A stretch of DNA of 64,000 nucleotides, taken from positions 806,001 through 870,000 of the forward strand of contig JAOWCC010001368.1 in NCBI GenBank assembly GCA_030867875.1, written 5' to 3'. The translations under genes were made by a program, and so were the position numbers. The stretch comes from Actinernus sp. WN-2022. Its lineage: Eukaryota; Cnidaria; Anthozoa; Actiniaria; Actinernidae. The first letter of the stretch is position 1. Every line of letters starts with the position of its first letter. The notes under the pieces are model-generated. The model searched no databases. It saw only the letters and a program-made list of their open reading frames with translations, and was not told the origin of the DNA. Shown here piece by piece: positions 1 to 11,150 of this stretch.

Positions 1-607
1 TGTCGTAAAATGCACATTGAACTTGTGCGCCATTTGTTTTTTATCCTCAGTGACACACTCCATCGTTTATGCTGTTGATCACTTGTTTACCCCTTGTTGA
101 CCCAGTTAATGATTTAATAGTCTTCCATATATTTCTGGGATTGTTCTTGTTTTTTTCAAACGTCTCACTAAAATAGACTTGCTTGGCACCTCTTAACATA
201 CAGACCGCTTTGTTCCTTTCTTCCTTGTATTTGGCTCCGGTATCGAGGTATCGAAAGTGTTTGAAAGCCTCGCTGCTTTCAAACACGTGTCCCTAAGGTG
301 TAACTGCTTAAGCACGGACTTGGTAATCCAAGGAGCCTGAGTGACTCGCGCAACCCGCTTATCTCTCCACGGACAATGGGAGTCCAGTACACCATTAAAG
401 AGAAACACGGTATCCCATGAGACCTGCCTAAGAGTAGCTTTGAATTGTTCTTCGTTAAAGTTTTTCATATTCCGGTATCTGATATAAAGCTGATTCTTAT
501 GAGGGTTTCGATATGCATCAGTGCGAGAATATTTACGTACTGCAAACAGAGGCAGGTGATCGGAGAGACCAATGGGACGGCTGCAGGCTGCGACAAGATT
601 CTGATGT
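1..607 (-). mobile_element. LINE (non-LTR retrotransposon) fragment, endonuclease-RT linker
   Basis: Read on the minus strand, this stretch encodes the end of an endonuclease domain (motif GLSDHLPLF near 555-580) followed by the linker that precedes reverse transcriptase in CR1/L2/Jockey-type LINEs (PWITKSVLKQLHLRD near 320-350, NPRNIWKTIKSLTG near 100-150). Frames switch several times, so it is a dead copy, and it runs off the left edge. It stops at the 5' flank of the Gypsy element at 608. The reverse-transcriptase half of a similar LINE starts on the opposite strand right after that element. The family name is inferred from motif style only. Confidence 0.75.
603..607. repeat. Target-site duplication, left (GATGT)
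   Basis: GATGT directly precedes the 5' LTR and is repeated at 4786-4790 directly after the 3' LTR. A 5 bp duplication is usual for Ty3/Gypsy integration. Confidence 0.85.
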
Positions 608-699
608 TGAAGTGGCCTGGGGTCGAGTGTGTGTTCTGACTATAGTTCGGATTTCTGTGTAACGGAACAAGTGTTAAACCTCAAGCAAAGGTTACTACA
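608..699 (+). repeat. 5' LTR of Gypsy element
   Basis: 92 bp, 5'-TG...CA-3', matching 4696-4785 except for two extra bases (TA) in the middle. No TATA box or poly(A) signal is obvious in so short an LTR. Confidence 0.9.
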
Positions 700-717
700 T
701 TGGCGACGAGGTAGTTG
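700..717 (+). other. Primer-binding site of Gypsy element
   Basis: TTGGCGACGAGGTAG starts immediately after the 5' LTR. Many invertebrate Gypsy elements have a TGGCGACGAGG-type primer-binding site, so this is where a tRNA 3' end would prime minus-strand DNA synthesis. Confidence 0.65.
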
Positions 718-742
718 GTTAGTTTCTCCAGATTCGAGTAGA

Positions 743-1803
743 ATGGCTACTTACGCCGTTACGGTACTGTAGGTGAGTTCAAGGAGTCGGAAGAAACATG
801 GACCCAATATGTGGAGCGTTTAGAGCAATATTTCGTAGCCAACGACGTGAAAGCCTAAGCGAAGCAACGAGCGATTCTCCTTAGTGTTTGTGGCGCCAAA
901 CCGTATGCCCTAATACGAGACCTACTACAACCCAACAAACCAGCAGAAGAGAGCTTCAAAAAGATCATAGAAGAGCTGGGAAAGCACTATTCACCGAAGC
1001 CGAGCGAGATTGTAGAACGGTTTAAATTTCACAACAGAAGTCAAGGAGAGGACGAGACGGTTGCCGTGTTTGTCGCGGGACTACGAAAACTAACCGAACA
1101 TTGTAAATTTGGAGACTCAATGGAGGATATGCTTAGAGACCGTCTAGTTTGCGGAATAAGGGATGAGAAAATCCAGAGAAGGCTGTTGGCAGAGCCGGGG
1201 TTGACATTAAAAAGAGCCGTAGAGCTTAGTTTAGCACTTGAGTCAGCCACCAGACACGTGGTTGAAATGAACAAGCAACCCAAGACACCGAACAATCTTC
1301 ATCGAGTAGTCTCCAGAAATCAAGCCAGCCAAGCATACGTATGCTATCGTTGTGGGGGGAAGCACGAAGCTTCCTCGTGTAGATTTAAAGAAATCAGATG
1401 TTTCAAGTGTGACAGGAAAGGACACTTGGCGAAAATGTGCAAGGACAGGTCGAACGGAGGCCAAAGCAAGAACAACAACAAGGCTGACAAGGAGAGCAGC
1501 CAAGCGACGAATCAACTCAACGAACCAAGTGACGGAGATGTTTATACGATGTACCATGTGAACGAAGAGAAGGTAAAAGCTTATGAACTAGACATTGAAC
1601 TTTGCGGAGAACCAGTTAAAATGGAAATTGACACGGGCGCGACAAGGACCATAATTAATGAAGTGACATTCAACAAGTTACGCGACAAGTTGAAACCCCT
1701 CCAAACAACGACGGCGGTGCTAACCACATATACAGGAGAGAAAATACCCATTAAAGGGACGGCACTTGTCCCCATTAAGTATGAGGGGCAACTCCATGAA
1801 TAG
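743..1803 (+). pseudogene. Gypsy gag and aspartic protease, broken
   Basis: From the frame of 781 onward the translation gives a Gag capsid domain (EETWTQYVERLEQYF; LLSVCGAKPYALIRDL). Two CCHC zinc knuckles follow (CYRCGGKHEASSC near 1341-1380; CFKCDRKGHLAKMC near 1401-1440), then a retropepsin site IDTGATRTII near 1627. The first ATG (743) is out of frame with the rest. A TAA interrupts gag near 857 and a TAG lies at 1801-1803 between protease and reverse transcriptase. Gag would form the particle and bind RNA, and the protease would cut the polyprotein. All parts share one frame, so the element probably made a single Gag-Pol. Confidence 0.88.
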
Positions 1804-1809
1804 CCAGCC

Positions 1810-3216
1810 ATGGTGGTTGAGACCAAAGGCCCAAATTTGCTTGGAAGAGATTGGCTTAAAAAGGTCAAGATTAACTGGAACACTGTTTTTAAAGTCACCG
1901 AGAGTAACACTCGTCTAACCCAAGTGCTGGACAGCCATCAGGAAGTTTTTGGAGAGGGTCTAGGCACTCTTAATGGTCCCAAAGCCAAGATTTATGTTGA
2001 GCCAAACACAGAGCCCAAGTACATGAAAGCCCGGTCAGTGCCATACGCCCTCAAGGCCAAGGTAGAACAGGAGTTGGAGCGACTGCAAGGCGAAGGCATA
2101 ATATCTCCTGTTGAATTCAGTGAATGGGCTGCCCCAATTGTTCCTGTTGTCAAGTCCAATGGATCAGTACGCATATGTGTGGACTATAAATGCACGGTTA
2201 ATCAAGCATCTAAACTGGATAATTATCCAATTCCCAAGACCGAAGACCTACTTGCAACACTAGATGGAGGAAACAAATTCACAAAGCTCGACATGTCACA
2301 GGCATATCAACAATTGCCACTGGAAGAGGATTCTAAGAAATATACAACCATCAATACACACAAGGGACTCTATACGTACAATAGACTACCCTTCGGGGTT
2401 TCTTCAGCACCCGGAATATTTCAGCGCACTATGGATAATTTGTTGCAAGGGATACCTCATGTGGTGGTCCGCATCGGCGATATATTGGTGAGTGGTAAAG
2501 ATGACTTGGAGCACTTGGCCAATCTGAATGCTGTGCTAGATAAACTGTCTATGGCAGGGCTAAAGTTACGAAAGGAGAAATGCTTTTTCATGCAGCCAGA
2601 AGTTACATATTGTGGATATGTAATCAATGGACAGGGCATCAAACCTATCTTGGACAAGGTTGACGCCATCAAGGATGCTCCTGAGCGTAAGGATGTGAGC
2701 CAACTGCGAGCATTTCTAGGTATGTTGAATTACTACCATAAATTCTTACCAGACATTGCCACAGTTTTGGAGCCACTCCATGAACTTCTTAGACAAGGAG
2801 TAAAGTGGGAATGGAAAAAGGAACAACGAGCAGCATTTCAACGAGCAAAGGAACTTCTGCAATCAGCCCAACTACTAGTGCACTTTGACCCAGAGAAAGA
2901 GCTAATCCTCGCAAGTGATGCCTCCAATTATGGAGTGGGCGCTGTTCTATCGCACCGGATGGAAGATGGGAGTGAACGGCCCATTGGGTACGTCTCTAGA
3001 TCTCTCAATGCAGCAGAAAGGAACTATTCAACGCTGGCGAAGGAGACACTGGCAATCATATACGGTGTTAAAAAAATTCACCAATTCCTTTATGGACACA
3101 CCTTCATAATTAAGACGGATCACAAACCATTAGAAGGGTTGCTCAATGAAAAGAAAGGAATCCCCTGTCAAGCAGCACCACGAATTCAACGATGGGCCCT
3201 CACCTTGGCAGCATAG
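1810..3216 (+). pseudogene. Gypsy reverse transcriptase and RNase H, active site changed
   Basis: 468-codon frame covering reverse transcriptase (FSEWAAPIVPVVKSNGSVRICVDYK; FTKLDMSQAYQQLPL; LPFGVSSAPGIFQR) and RNase H (LILASDASNYGVGAVLSH; YSTLAKETLAIIYGVKKI; IKTDHKPLEGLL). The catalytic YxDD box near 2470-2481 reads R-I-G-D, so the first of the two adjacent catalytic aspartates is missing and the enzyme should be dead. The frame ends at a TAG near 3214 inside RNase H; the rest of pol continues in another frame, so there is a frameshift close to 3213. Confidence 0.9.
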
Positions 3217-4625
3217 AGTACAAAATCGCATACAAGGCAGGCTCAACCAATGGAAATGCTGATGCCTTAAGCAGACTCCCATTGCCCGCTATGCCAGAGG
3301 CTGTGCCACTACCAGGTGAGACTATCTTATTAATGGAACACTTAGAAGAGACACCTGTATGTAGCAGTCAGATTAGAGATTGGACCGCAAGGGACCCAAT
3401 CATCTCACAAGCAGTACAGTTCACTTTGGCAGGTTGGCCTACAGAGTGTACTTCTGATGAGTTCAAGCCATACTTCCAAAGGAAGACAGAGTTGAGTGTG
3501 GAAGAAGGGTGTTTGTTATGGGGGTCCAGAGTAGTTGTCCCACCGCAGGGAAGGTCAAAGGTACTAACTGAACTACATGAGGCCCACCCGGGAGTCTCGC
3601 GCATGAAGGCTTTTGCACGCAGTTACGTTTGGTGGCCAGGGATGGACCAGGGAATCGAGCAGGAGGTTAAGACCTGTGAGGCATGTCAACGGCATCAGGT
3701 AGCCCCAGCGGAGGCCCCCGTGCATCCCTGGGAGTGGCCCGGACAACCGTGGTCCAGACTACACATAGATTATGCGGGGCCCTACATGGGAGAAATGTTT
3801 TTTATTGTAGTGGACTCCTACTCTAAGTGGCTGGAGGTGCACGTAATGAAATCTACCACATCAACTGCGACCATCGAGAAGCTGAGAGAGAGATTTGCTA
3901 CGCACGGATTGCCAGAGACGGTAGTGAGTGACAACGGTACAAATTTTACAAGTGCTGAATTTGCTGAATTCATGAAGAGAAATGGCATCAAACACATTAG
4001 AGTTGCCCCCTACCACCCTGCTTCTAATGGCCAAGCAGAACGTGCTGTGCGCATATTTAAAGAGGGATTTGTGAAGATGAAATCTGGAAGTGTGCAAACG
4101 AAGTTGTCCCGATTCCTTCTGAGTTACCGTACAACACCCCACACAACAACGGGAGTTCCACCTGCACAGTTACTCATGAAGAGGAAACCACGTGTTCTGC
4201 TCGATCTGTTACAACCGGATATCAGAGAGAGGGTCAGGACCAAACAGTCTCAGCAAAAGACAAGACATGATTATCATGCCCGAGAGAGAGAACTACCATT
4301 GGAGGAAGCTGTCTATGCTAGAGATTTCAGACAGAAGAAAGCATGGGTACCAGGAACCATCGTCAAGAAGTCAGGCCCTGTGTCCGCTGAGGTACAGCTA
4401 GAAGATGGTACAGTCATCCGACGTCATCAGGACCACCTACGCCGCCGTACTGATTCAGGCCAAAGTAAACTGGATATTGACATACCGGATACCATGCTAC
4501 AAGGACCAATGGCACCGACACTGGAGGCGCAGCCAGGTCATCTGAAACAAGCTGAAGAGTTAACAAGAAGATGCTCTGGACGCAAGCGGGAGACACCTGC
4601 ATATTTGAGGGACTATGAACTTTGA
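3192..4625 (+). pseudogene. Gypsy RNase H tail and integrase
   Basis: Starts in the overlap with the previous frame. It contains the end of RNase H (YKIAYKAGSTNGNADALSRL), an HHCC zinc domain (HEAHPGVSRMKAFARS...CEACQRH) and an integrase core with D,D,E residues (LHIDYAGPY near 3764, VVSDNGTNFTS near 3922, ASNGQAERAVRIFKE near 4021). A C-terminal DNA-binding tail ends at a TGA at 4623-4625. This part looks intact, but it is cut off from the upstream reading frame. No chromodomain is visible. Confidence 0.9.
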
Positions 4626-4695
4626 ACTGTGTTTATGTTCATTTAGTTTACATTGTTATATTGTCAATACTGTTTATCGACTTAGTGGGGAGGAA

Positions 4696-4785
4696 TGAAG
4701 TGGCCTGGGGTCGAGTGTGTGTTCTGACTAGTTCGGATTTCTGTGTAACGGAACAAGTGTTAAACCTCAAGCAAAGGTTACTACA
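4696..4785 (+). repeat. 3' LTR of Gypsy element
   Basis: 90 bp copy of 608-699, followed by the GATGT duplication at 4786-4790. Its start lies only 70 bp after the integrase stop. Confidence 0.9.
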
Positions 4786-5660
4786 GATGTGGTCTATAAA
4801 AGTTCTATTGCTTTAATTACTGAACCATTGACTCATATTATTAACTTGTCCATCGAATCTGGTATTGTTCCGGACCAAATGAAAATTGCTCGTGTCATCC
4901 CGTTATTCAAATCTGGCGACAATAGATTATTTCCTAATTATAAGCCATGCAGTCTCTTGAAACTGCTCGAAAGGGGCTTCTATAATCGCTTATTGAAGTA
5001 TTTAGACAGACACGATATTTTGTTTAATAATCAGTACGGCTTTAGAAAAAACCACTCAACCTCCCTGGTTCTCCTTCATTTATTCATCAAAATTACATCT
5101 GCTATTGACCAAAAAAAATTCACAATGGGGATTTTTCTAGACCTTTCTAAGGCATTTGATACGGTCAACCATGAGATTCTGTTTGATAAATTTCAACACT
5201 ATGGCATCCGCGGATTGGCCCTTGAATGGATAAATAATTACTTTTTTAATAGATTCCAATACGTTGAATATAATAGAATCTGTTCTTCGTTTAATGGTAT
5301 AAGTGTGGTGTTCCTTATGTCAATCCTCGGTCCACTGTTCTTCTTAATTTACATCAATGATCTCTGTAACGTCTAATGTTTTTGATCTGGTTTTATTTGC
5401 TGATGACACGAATTAATTTTTTTTCTCAATGATTTATCTTGTCTGTCGAATGCAGTCAATACAGAAATGGCTAGGCTATAGGATTGGTTTAAGGTTAGCA
5501 AGTTATCAGTGAATGTAAAAAAATTCAACTAAATGATTTTTAGACCAAGGCAGAGAAGGCAAACATTTGATCTGGCGATATAAATAAACAATGTTAGGAT
5601 TGACAAGGTTCAGATGAGGTCGTATTCCTGGGTGTGATCTTGGACGAAAATATGTCCTGG
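4786..5660 (+). mobile_element. LINE reverse-transcriptase fragment
   Basis: Plus-strand frame 4789-5376 encodes the N-terminal half of a LINE reverse transcriptase (ESGIVPDQMKIARVIPLFKS; YGFRKNHSTSLVLLHL; FLDLSKAFDTVNHEILFDKF; SILGPLFFLIYINDL). FADDT follows at about 5398 in a shifted frame, and VVFLGVILDENMSW is recognisable near 5620. Stops and shifts show it is dead. The fragment begins at the Gypsy target duplication. Confidence 0.85.
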
Positions 5661-5723
5661 ATTGCCTCGCTATGAATCCAAGATGGCCACCAGGTGAAAA
5701 GAGTGAATAAACAAAGAAACTGA

Positions 5724-6010
5724 AGAAGGTACCTTTTACGCACTTCTCGCAAACTAAGTCAAATCGAAGCTGAAAAAAGGTATGAATTTTCGTGTATTCT
5801 GGTTTTCAGTGCAAAGTGCAATAAAGGTACCTTTTCGCCCTTCTCGCAAAAGCTAATCGAAGCTGAAAAAAGGTATGAAATTTCAGCTTTATGGATTTTT
5901 GGATGAAACCCAAAAATATCCAGTCTTTATTAGCAAAAAAGGTACCCTTTTCAAAGGCTTCACAAAAAGAAGTGAAGCAACAAAAAAGGTATGAATTTTG
6001 CCTTAGAAAG
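5724..6010 (+). repeat. Three diverged tandem copies of a ~100 bp unit
   Basis: The block AAGGTACC...GAAAAAAGGTATGAATTT recurs at about 5727, 5824 and 5938, the third copy being more diverged. No protein is recognisable; the short reading frames here come from the repeat. Confidence 0.6.
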
Positions 6011-6357
6011 TGTTGTAAACTATGCAAAAACCTAGTTAGTTGGCTTTTTTCAGCTTTCAGCATTTGTGTTTTTGTTCAAAAGCAGAATTGCCGGAATCTA
6101 CCACTGATTTGAAACACCGGCCTTCCGGGCAGGCTCTCTTGCTGACGCACTCGGCTCCGGGCCTCGCTCGGCCCACAGGTAACCCAAACCCGACCCGAAA
6201 ACTAATATTTCCGAAAAAACCCGAGAGCCTGTAAGCAGGCTATGAGTGAGGTTGGATAATGATCCGCTATTCAATGGTATCGAATTCAGACAGTTTGCTA
6301 GCACTCTGGTGCCCTTAGGGTGCGAGTTTAAGTTCACTTTATTGGCACACTAGTTTA

Positions 6358-6377
6358 GTTCTAACCCTAACCCTAAC
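6358..6377. repeat. Short interstitial telomere-like repeat
   Basis: CTAACCCTAACCCTAAC, about 2.7 copies of the metazoan telomere hexamer, in otherwise unremarkable sequence. It may be a healed break or chance. Confidence 0.45.
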
Positions 6378-6899
6378 GATCCATCGATCCGTGGTCCGAA
6401 TCGAACACATCTGATCCTTGTTTTCCAAGTAACTGACTCGGCAAATTTCGAACCTTCGTACATTTGGACTCAAAACTATACGTTATAAGGTTGTATTTAA
6501 ATCATTTCATCCCGCAAATTCCTCCAGTTGGCCCCAAAATACATCAGCAAAGTGTTTCTGAGTTTTCTTCTTGACGGGAACTTATTTAAATATTCCTGTC
6601 GCTGTCCGGCTCAACTGACGAACCTTGAGACTCACTCGAATACACAACCTTTGCCGAGTTCCTATGGAAACAGGCTGGTATAAAAACGGATCGGACTGCC
6701 CAGTCGGACCAGTTCGGATAGAAACAATATCAACTATCATTTTCACCGCAAATTAAAGTACTCGAGATTTCAACGCGTGCTGATTCGAAATTCTGCTTCA
6801 CGCTTCAAAACTCTTTGGAAACCGTTCGCAGACCGTCAGTGGCAGTGTTTTATGAACTCTCAGCATGCTTATTTTTTTACAGTAAGTGATATATACAGA

Positions 6900-7430
6900 A
6901 TGCCGCAGTAGCCGCGCTTATGGTTATGGTGTTGTGGGGGAGTTGTTATAATTCGGAAAATATTACATCACTTGAGAAGCTTCATAGTAGAGCCGCAAAA
7001 ATTATATATAATCTCCCCAGAGACACATCTTCCGCAGATGCTCTGCAGTTTGCCAGTTGGTATTCACTCAGTATTTATCATAAGCTTGTATTGTTTAAGA
7101 CAATGCACAAGGCATTCCACGCTAGGTTACCAGCTTTTTTATGCGATCGGATATTAGTTAAGAGGACTAGCCGTTATAATCTAAGAGTAGCGGATTCCCT
7201 TGAAATACCGCGTTTTAATACTAAGTTCCTTCAACATTCAGTTCAGTATAGTGGATCGGTTTTATGGAATAGTGTTATTTCGAGTGATCAGTCAATATCA
7301 CATGCAGGACATAAGGATCTTGAGTGTCGTTTAAATAAATTAGCGGTGTTTGAGCAGTTCAAGTTTAACACTTCATCTGCCTCTTCTACTAGATTTAAGA
7401 GTGATGACTTCATTTACTTATGAGTTCACT
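6900..7430 (+). mobile_element. LINE ORF2 C-terminal fragment
   Basis: Frame 6920-7423 encodes a typical C-terminal region of LINE ORF2: SLEKLHSRAAKIIYNLPRDT, HKLVLFKTMHKAFHARLP, and then VLWNSV, which resembles the conserved S-LWN-LP of these elements. It lies on the same strand as the RT fragment at 4.8-5.66 kb and may be its displaced 3' part. The 3' untranslated part probably continues to about 7650. Confidence 0.75.
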
Positions 7431-9540
7431 CATTAACTGAGGCCTAGTATGAATTCATTTTATTTTAGAAAAACATTTTAGCAGTTCTAGTATTATTAGT
7501 AGTCAGTACTCTTAGCATCATAATTGTATTACTCGGGCTGCCTGTGGCAGCACCGAGTCTTAAAATGGAAGCGGTTATTTTTTGTTTTGTTTTTGTTTGG
7601 TGCAACAAAATTTTGACTTTTGACCCATGCGGTTATATTTTCTTTGTTCCCATGTATTAAATTTCAAGTTCACCACCAATCAGATTGCACTGTGCTGGTC
7701 ACGTAACACTCTCCAGGTTGATTTATTTACATAATTTAATACAGTAAATCAAGATGCTCGACCCGCGAGGAAATTTCTCTCAAATTTGGAGTCCCATCTC
7801 TCAAATGTAAGCAGTTTAATGTTTTATTTAACTTCACCGTGCGAAAGCCTTCCAACAGGCTCAGGATATTTCAACTGGCGCTCTTGTCGGAGCCGAAGGA
7901 CCGCGTTTTTTACCCAGATAGCCAGTGATTTTGTATACGACACGACGCCGGACCTGAAGGACTCAAAGCCAGGATCCAGCTAATCCACACATATCGAATT
8001 GGAATTTAGCGTGTTGCTTTGCTGCTGAAACCAAGGCTTCTTCGATAGAAATGGCAAGATGGTGTGTTTTTCTAGGAGGACAAAATATTTCTCGTTGAAG
8101 CTTCTCTTTCGCCACGGCTTTGTTATTTGAATCTCTGTGGATTGGTATACTCAAATATACTGCACAATACCATACAACTGAATAAGAAGTCTTTAACAAA
8201 GCCGAACTCAACTTCAACTCAAGAGCAAAGCTGAGAGGGAAAGTGAAACTGAACAGTGTCTTGTCAGGTCATGAATTAAGGTACGGTGAGGTTGAAATCA
8301 TTGCGTGTTTATATCTGCATTTCTTTGTCGATTTGTTGACCTCGTGGCGCTGATAGATTTTGCCATTGGACGGTATTCTTGTTTGAGGTACGTTTCGTAG
8401 GTTTTATGCCACATTTCATTTTACTCTCGGTCATAATACGTACCAGCGCAAACACCGTGATCTTTAGGCGTCGCTCGCCAAAACGAAGCCAGAAATACCC
8501 CGGAGAAATAAACACTCAGCACAGAATAATTTATGATGAGCGAAGCAATATTCAACTCTCAAGGTAAACTTAAACAAGAATCCTCTCACGGCCGAGGTTT
8601 TGGTTCGAGAAATTAAAGGCTTCCAACAGCCAACAGTTCCCTTTATAGTTCTGTAATATAATGAGCAGACCAGTTTTGGGAAGGAGGGTAGATAACCAAC
8701 AGGCATTTCAGTTAATAAATACCAATATGGACGCGAGCTGCGATAAAGAGCCGCAGGGTAGAATGAACAGTAGAGAAATATAGTGATAGCTCCATCATAG
8801 GTGGACAGGATACAACTTATAATATGCCGGACAAATATAAACAGACATTTGAGACACTCATCTATTAGTACTCTGAACCTGGAGAACAGCAGACTAAATT
8901 GTAAGCGTGCGTTACATGAATAAGTAGAGGTCAACTTCTTTAATTTACATACACGAGAAAAACAAAAATATTAAATTACATATATATACTAGGGGAGCAG
9001 AGAATGAATGTCACCGCGCTACCGGCCACTCCTAAAGACTGCTAAATTCAGCTAATAATTATTCCCTTCGGTTATTACTAGAGGATTTCAAATGAAAGTG
9101 TATTTCATCTTCAATCTCATGTGGCCCGAGTGAAAGCCCAGATGGGCTCTTGTTAGCATTAAGTTCAATTTAGTAATTTGAAGTTTATTTACGAAGTTAT
9201 TGCATTTGAAAGTATTCTTAGTAATTTTTAGTAAATAGATGTACAGTTAAATTATTCTTAGTAGTAGACACACGACTCCATAAGCCTTGTGAGTTAATCA
9301 TAATCGTGATCTATCTATCTATGGGATTTACAAACTCGACTGATACTTTGTGATAAAGTACGGACATAAATAAAACAATGGAAATCAGGCTGATACTTGT
9401 GCTTATGTGGGGAAATGAACTAGTCCTCTTTCTTGCTTTTTTAGGATCCTAGCCAAACTACTAGTATTTAACTTTTTTTTTTATGGTATACGCGGTAGTA
9501 ATTGGTGAAAACTGTTGCGGTGTCCCTCCCTGATTATTTT
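7431..9540. other. Non-coding stretch without recognisable genes
   Basis: Only short frames, none resembling a known protein. GGGCTGCCTGTGGCAGCAC near 7539 resembles GGGCTCCCTGTGG at about 11917 and 44850, so a dispersed repeat probably starts here. From about 9120 the sequence looks like a LINE 3' untranslated region. Confidence 0.4.
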
Positions 9541-9630
9541 GTCTTGTAATTTTCAGTGTTGTATGAATATGACAAAGCTAACAACTAACTAAATAACTAA
9601 CTAACTAAATAAATAACTAAATAAAAGTAA
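9541..9630 (+). repeat. LINE-type 3' end with ACTAA/AAATA simple repeat
   Basis: CTTGTAATTTTCAGTG is followed by an irregular run of AACTAACTAAATAA units (about 9580-9628). CR1/L2-like LINEs often end in such short tandem tails instead of poly(A). Confidence 0.45.
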
Positions 9631-9653
9631 TATATGACGTAATAACATGTAAT

Positions 9654-9900
9654 GTGCTTAGTGATCGATCGTTGACATGTGGCATTCCTCGTGGAACGAT
9701 TCTAGGCCCACTCCTTTTTATACTATACATAAATGAACTGCCACATTGTCTTTCAAACTGTCCGCCACGAATGTATGCTGATGATACGCACTTAATTTTC
9801 GCTAGTAATAACATTCATAGCATAGACCATAATGTTAATCAAGATCTCGCTAATTATAACGTTAATGATTGGCTCATTGCCAATGATATGCCGTGCTGTG
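9654..9900 (+). mobile_element. LINE reverse-transcriptase fragment
   Basis: Encodes the RT core GIPRGTILGPLLFILYINEL, then MYADDTHLIFAS with the catalytic ADD, then NVNDWLIAND. Only about 80 residues are preserved and the similarity ends abruptly near 9900. Confidence 0.75.
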
Positions 9901-10077
9901 ATTGGCCAGTGGCAGGGAATGGCATCCCGGAAAGGATGCAAAGGAGGCTATAAACTGCACTGCAGCACATTGCGCCACTATAGCGATCCGTATCACAAAA
10001 ATAAGCGACTTTCTGAAGCATAACTATAAAGAAGCAAAGACCGATACAACGTAGAATTTTGAAATTAGTGGTTCAAT

Positions 10078-10114
10078 ATTTCGGCTGGCCACACCAGCCT
10101 TCTTCTTGATCAGG
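10078..10114 (-). ncRNA. Hammerhead-like ribozyme remnant
   Basis: The minus strand reads CTGAT...GGCTGG-TGTGG-CCAGCC-GAAAT: a six-base-pair stem followed at once by GAAA, with CTGAT upstream. Penelope-like elements carry hammerhead ribozymes built from CTGATGA, stem II and GAAA. Here extra bases separate CTGAT from the stem, so the core is imperfect and probably not active. Confidence 0.4.
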
Positions 10115-10939
10115 TACAATGAAGAAAATTTACATTGGCATGTATTTTTGAACGTGATGCTGAGCTGTCATAAAACAGATTACAATATGATAGACCTTGA
10201 AAAAATGTTAAGAAGGTGAAAACAGATATCTAGTATGACTCTTCCCGGATGTTAAGGCCATAAGGTTCCGGTTCTCGCCTGTGCGATTAAAAACGCTTCT
10301 CTGGCCTTACGCATAGAGTCTCTCTTAGAATTTTTTTTTCGATAGGAATAAGTTGCATGCCGTTGGCAGTGTGATTAGGAGAATTAAGAAAATGTTCGGC
10401 AACTGTTGCGGGTTTAGATTTGTTGTTAGAGTTATCTATCGTCCGGCGGTGTTCGTTAAATCTGTATTTTAAGCGTCGTTTAGTCTCACCTAAATATTGT
10501 AGATTGCAGCGGTTACATTGAATCATGTAGATTAGATTTTTGGTGTTACAGGTCAGGTTAAATTTGATAGAGCGCGTTTCACCGGTGGTAAGGGCAAGTG
10601 GCGCAGTTTTTCCTACAACGGAACGAGCCAGGTGGGAGCTGGAGCTGTGAATTAGTCGAGTTATATAGAAGGGAGTTTAGCTTTAACGAGTAGGTCACGC
10701 AGGTTGGTGGTACGTCTAAAGGCTACCATGGGCAAGTGTTGAAAGGCTTTCTTACAGCGGTTAGAAGAGAGCAGCAGGCTGTAATGTTTCCTAATGATGT
10801 TAGAGATATGTGGAAGGGATTGATTAAAAGTAATAACAAAAGGGATACGGTTACAACTGTGTGCGTCTTTCGTTTGTAAAGTAAGAGTGCGAGGACTATC
10901 GGCAGCGCGTTGTATTTATCTAGCAAGGAAGGAGCGGTT

Positions 10940-11150
10940 ATCCTGGGGGAGGGGGGGGGGGGGGGGGGGGGTACTTACATGAAAAATGGGTATGTATGTG
11001 AGGCCAAGAGGCTCAAACCCTGACCCTGTTTGACCCAAAATCCGAGCTCCAAAACCCTGATTGCCCCCAAAAACCCTGATGCCAAAAAATACTGAACCCC
11101 GACCCTGACTGCACCCACATTAAACTCAAATCCTGACCCTTGTCTCAATA
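10940..11150. mobile_element. G-tract repeat inserted in the Penelope-like element
   Basis: A run of more than 20 G residues (about 10950-10970), then GTACTTACATGAAAAATGGG and several CCCTGACCCTG-like motifs. It interrupts the Penelope coding frame. The repeat at 24525-24885 has similar G/C-run termini next to GTAC, so both probably belong to one non-autonomous family. Confidence 0.5.

Larger units (their letters stand above)
608..4785 (+). mobile_element. Complete Ty3/Gypsy LTR retrotransposon with very short LTRs
   Basis: The element is 4178 bp long. It begins with a 92 bp LTR and ends with a 90 bp LTR; both start TG and end CA, and GATGT flanks it on both sides. Order inside: primer-binding site, gag with two CCHC zinc knuckles, aspartic protease, reverse transcriptase, RNase H, integrase. 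That order is diagnostic of Ty3/Gypsy. The LTRs differ only by a TA insertion in the 5' copy, which points to recent insertion, yet the coding part has two frameshifts, two stops and a changed RT active site. It could have moved in trans, or some lesions may be assembly errors. Confidence 0.93.

Noticed and set aside
445..639. A plus-strand frame that seemed to continue the LINE RT through the Gypsy insertion.
   Set aside because: It is the antisense of the minus-strand LINE linker; the resemblance NGTAAGCDKI is chance.
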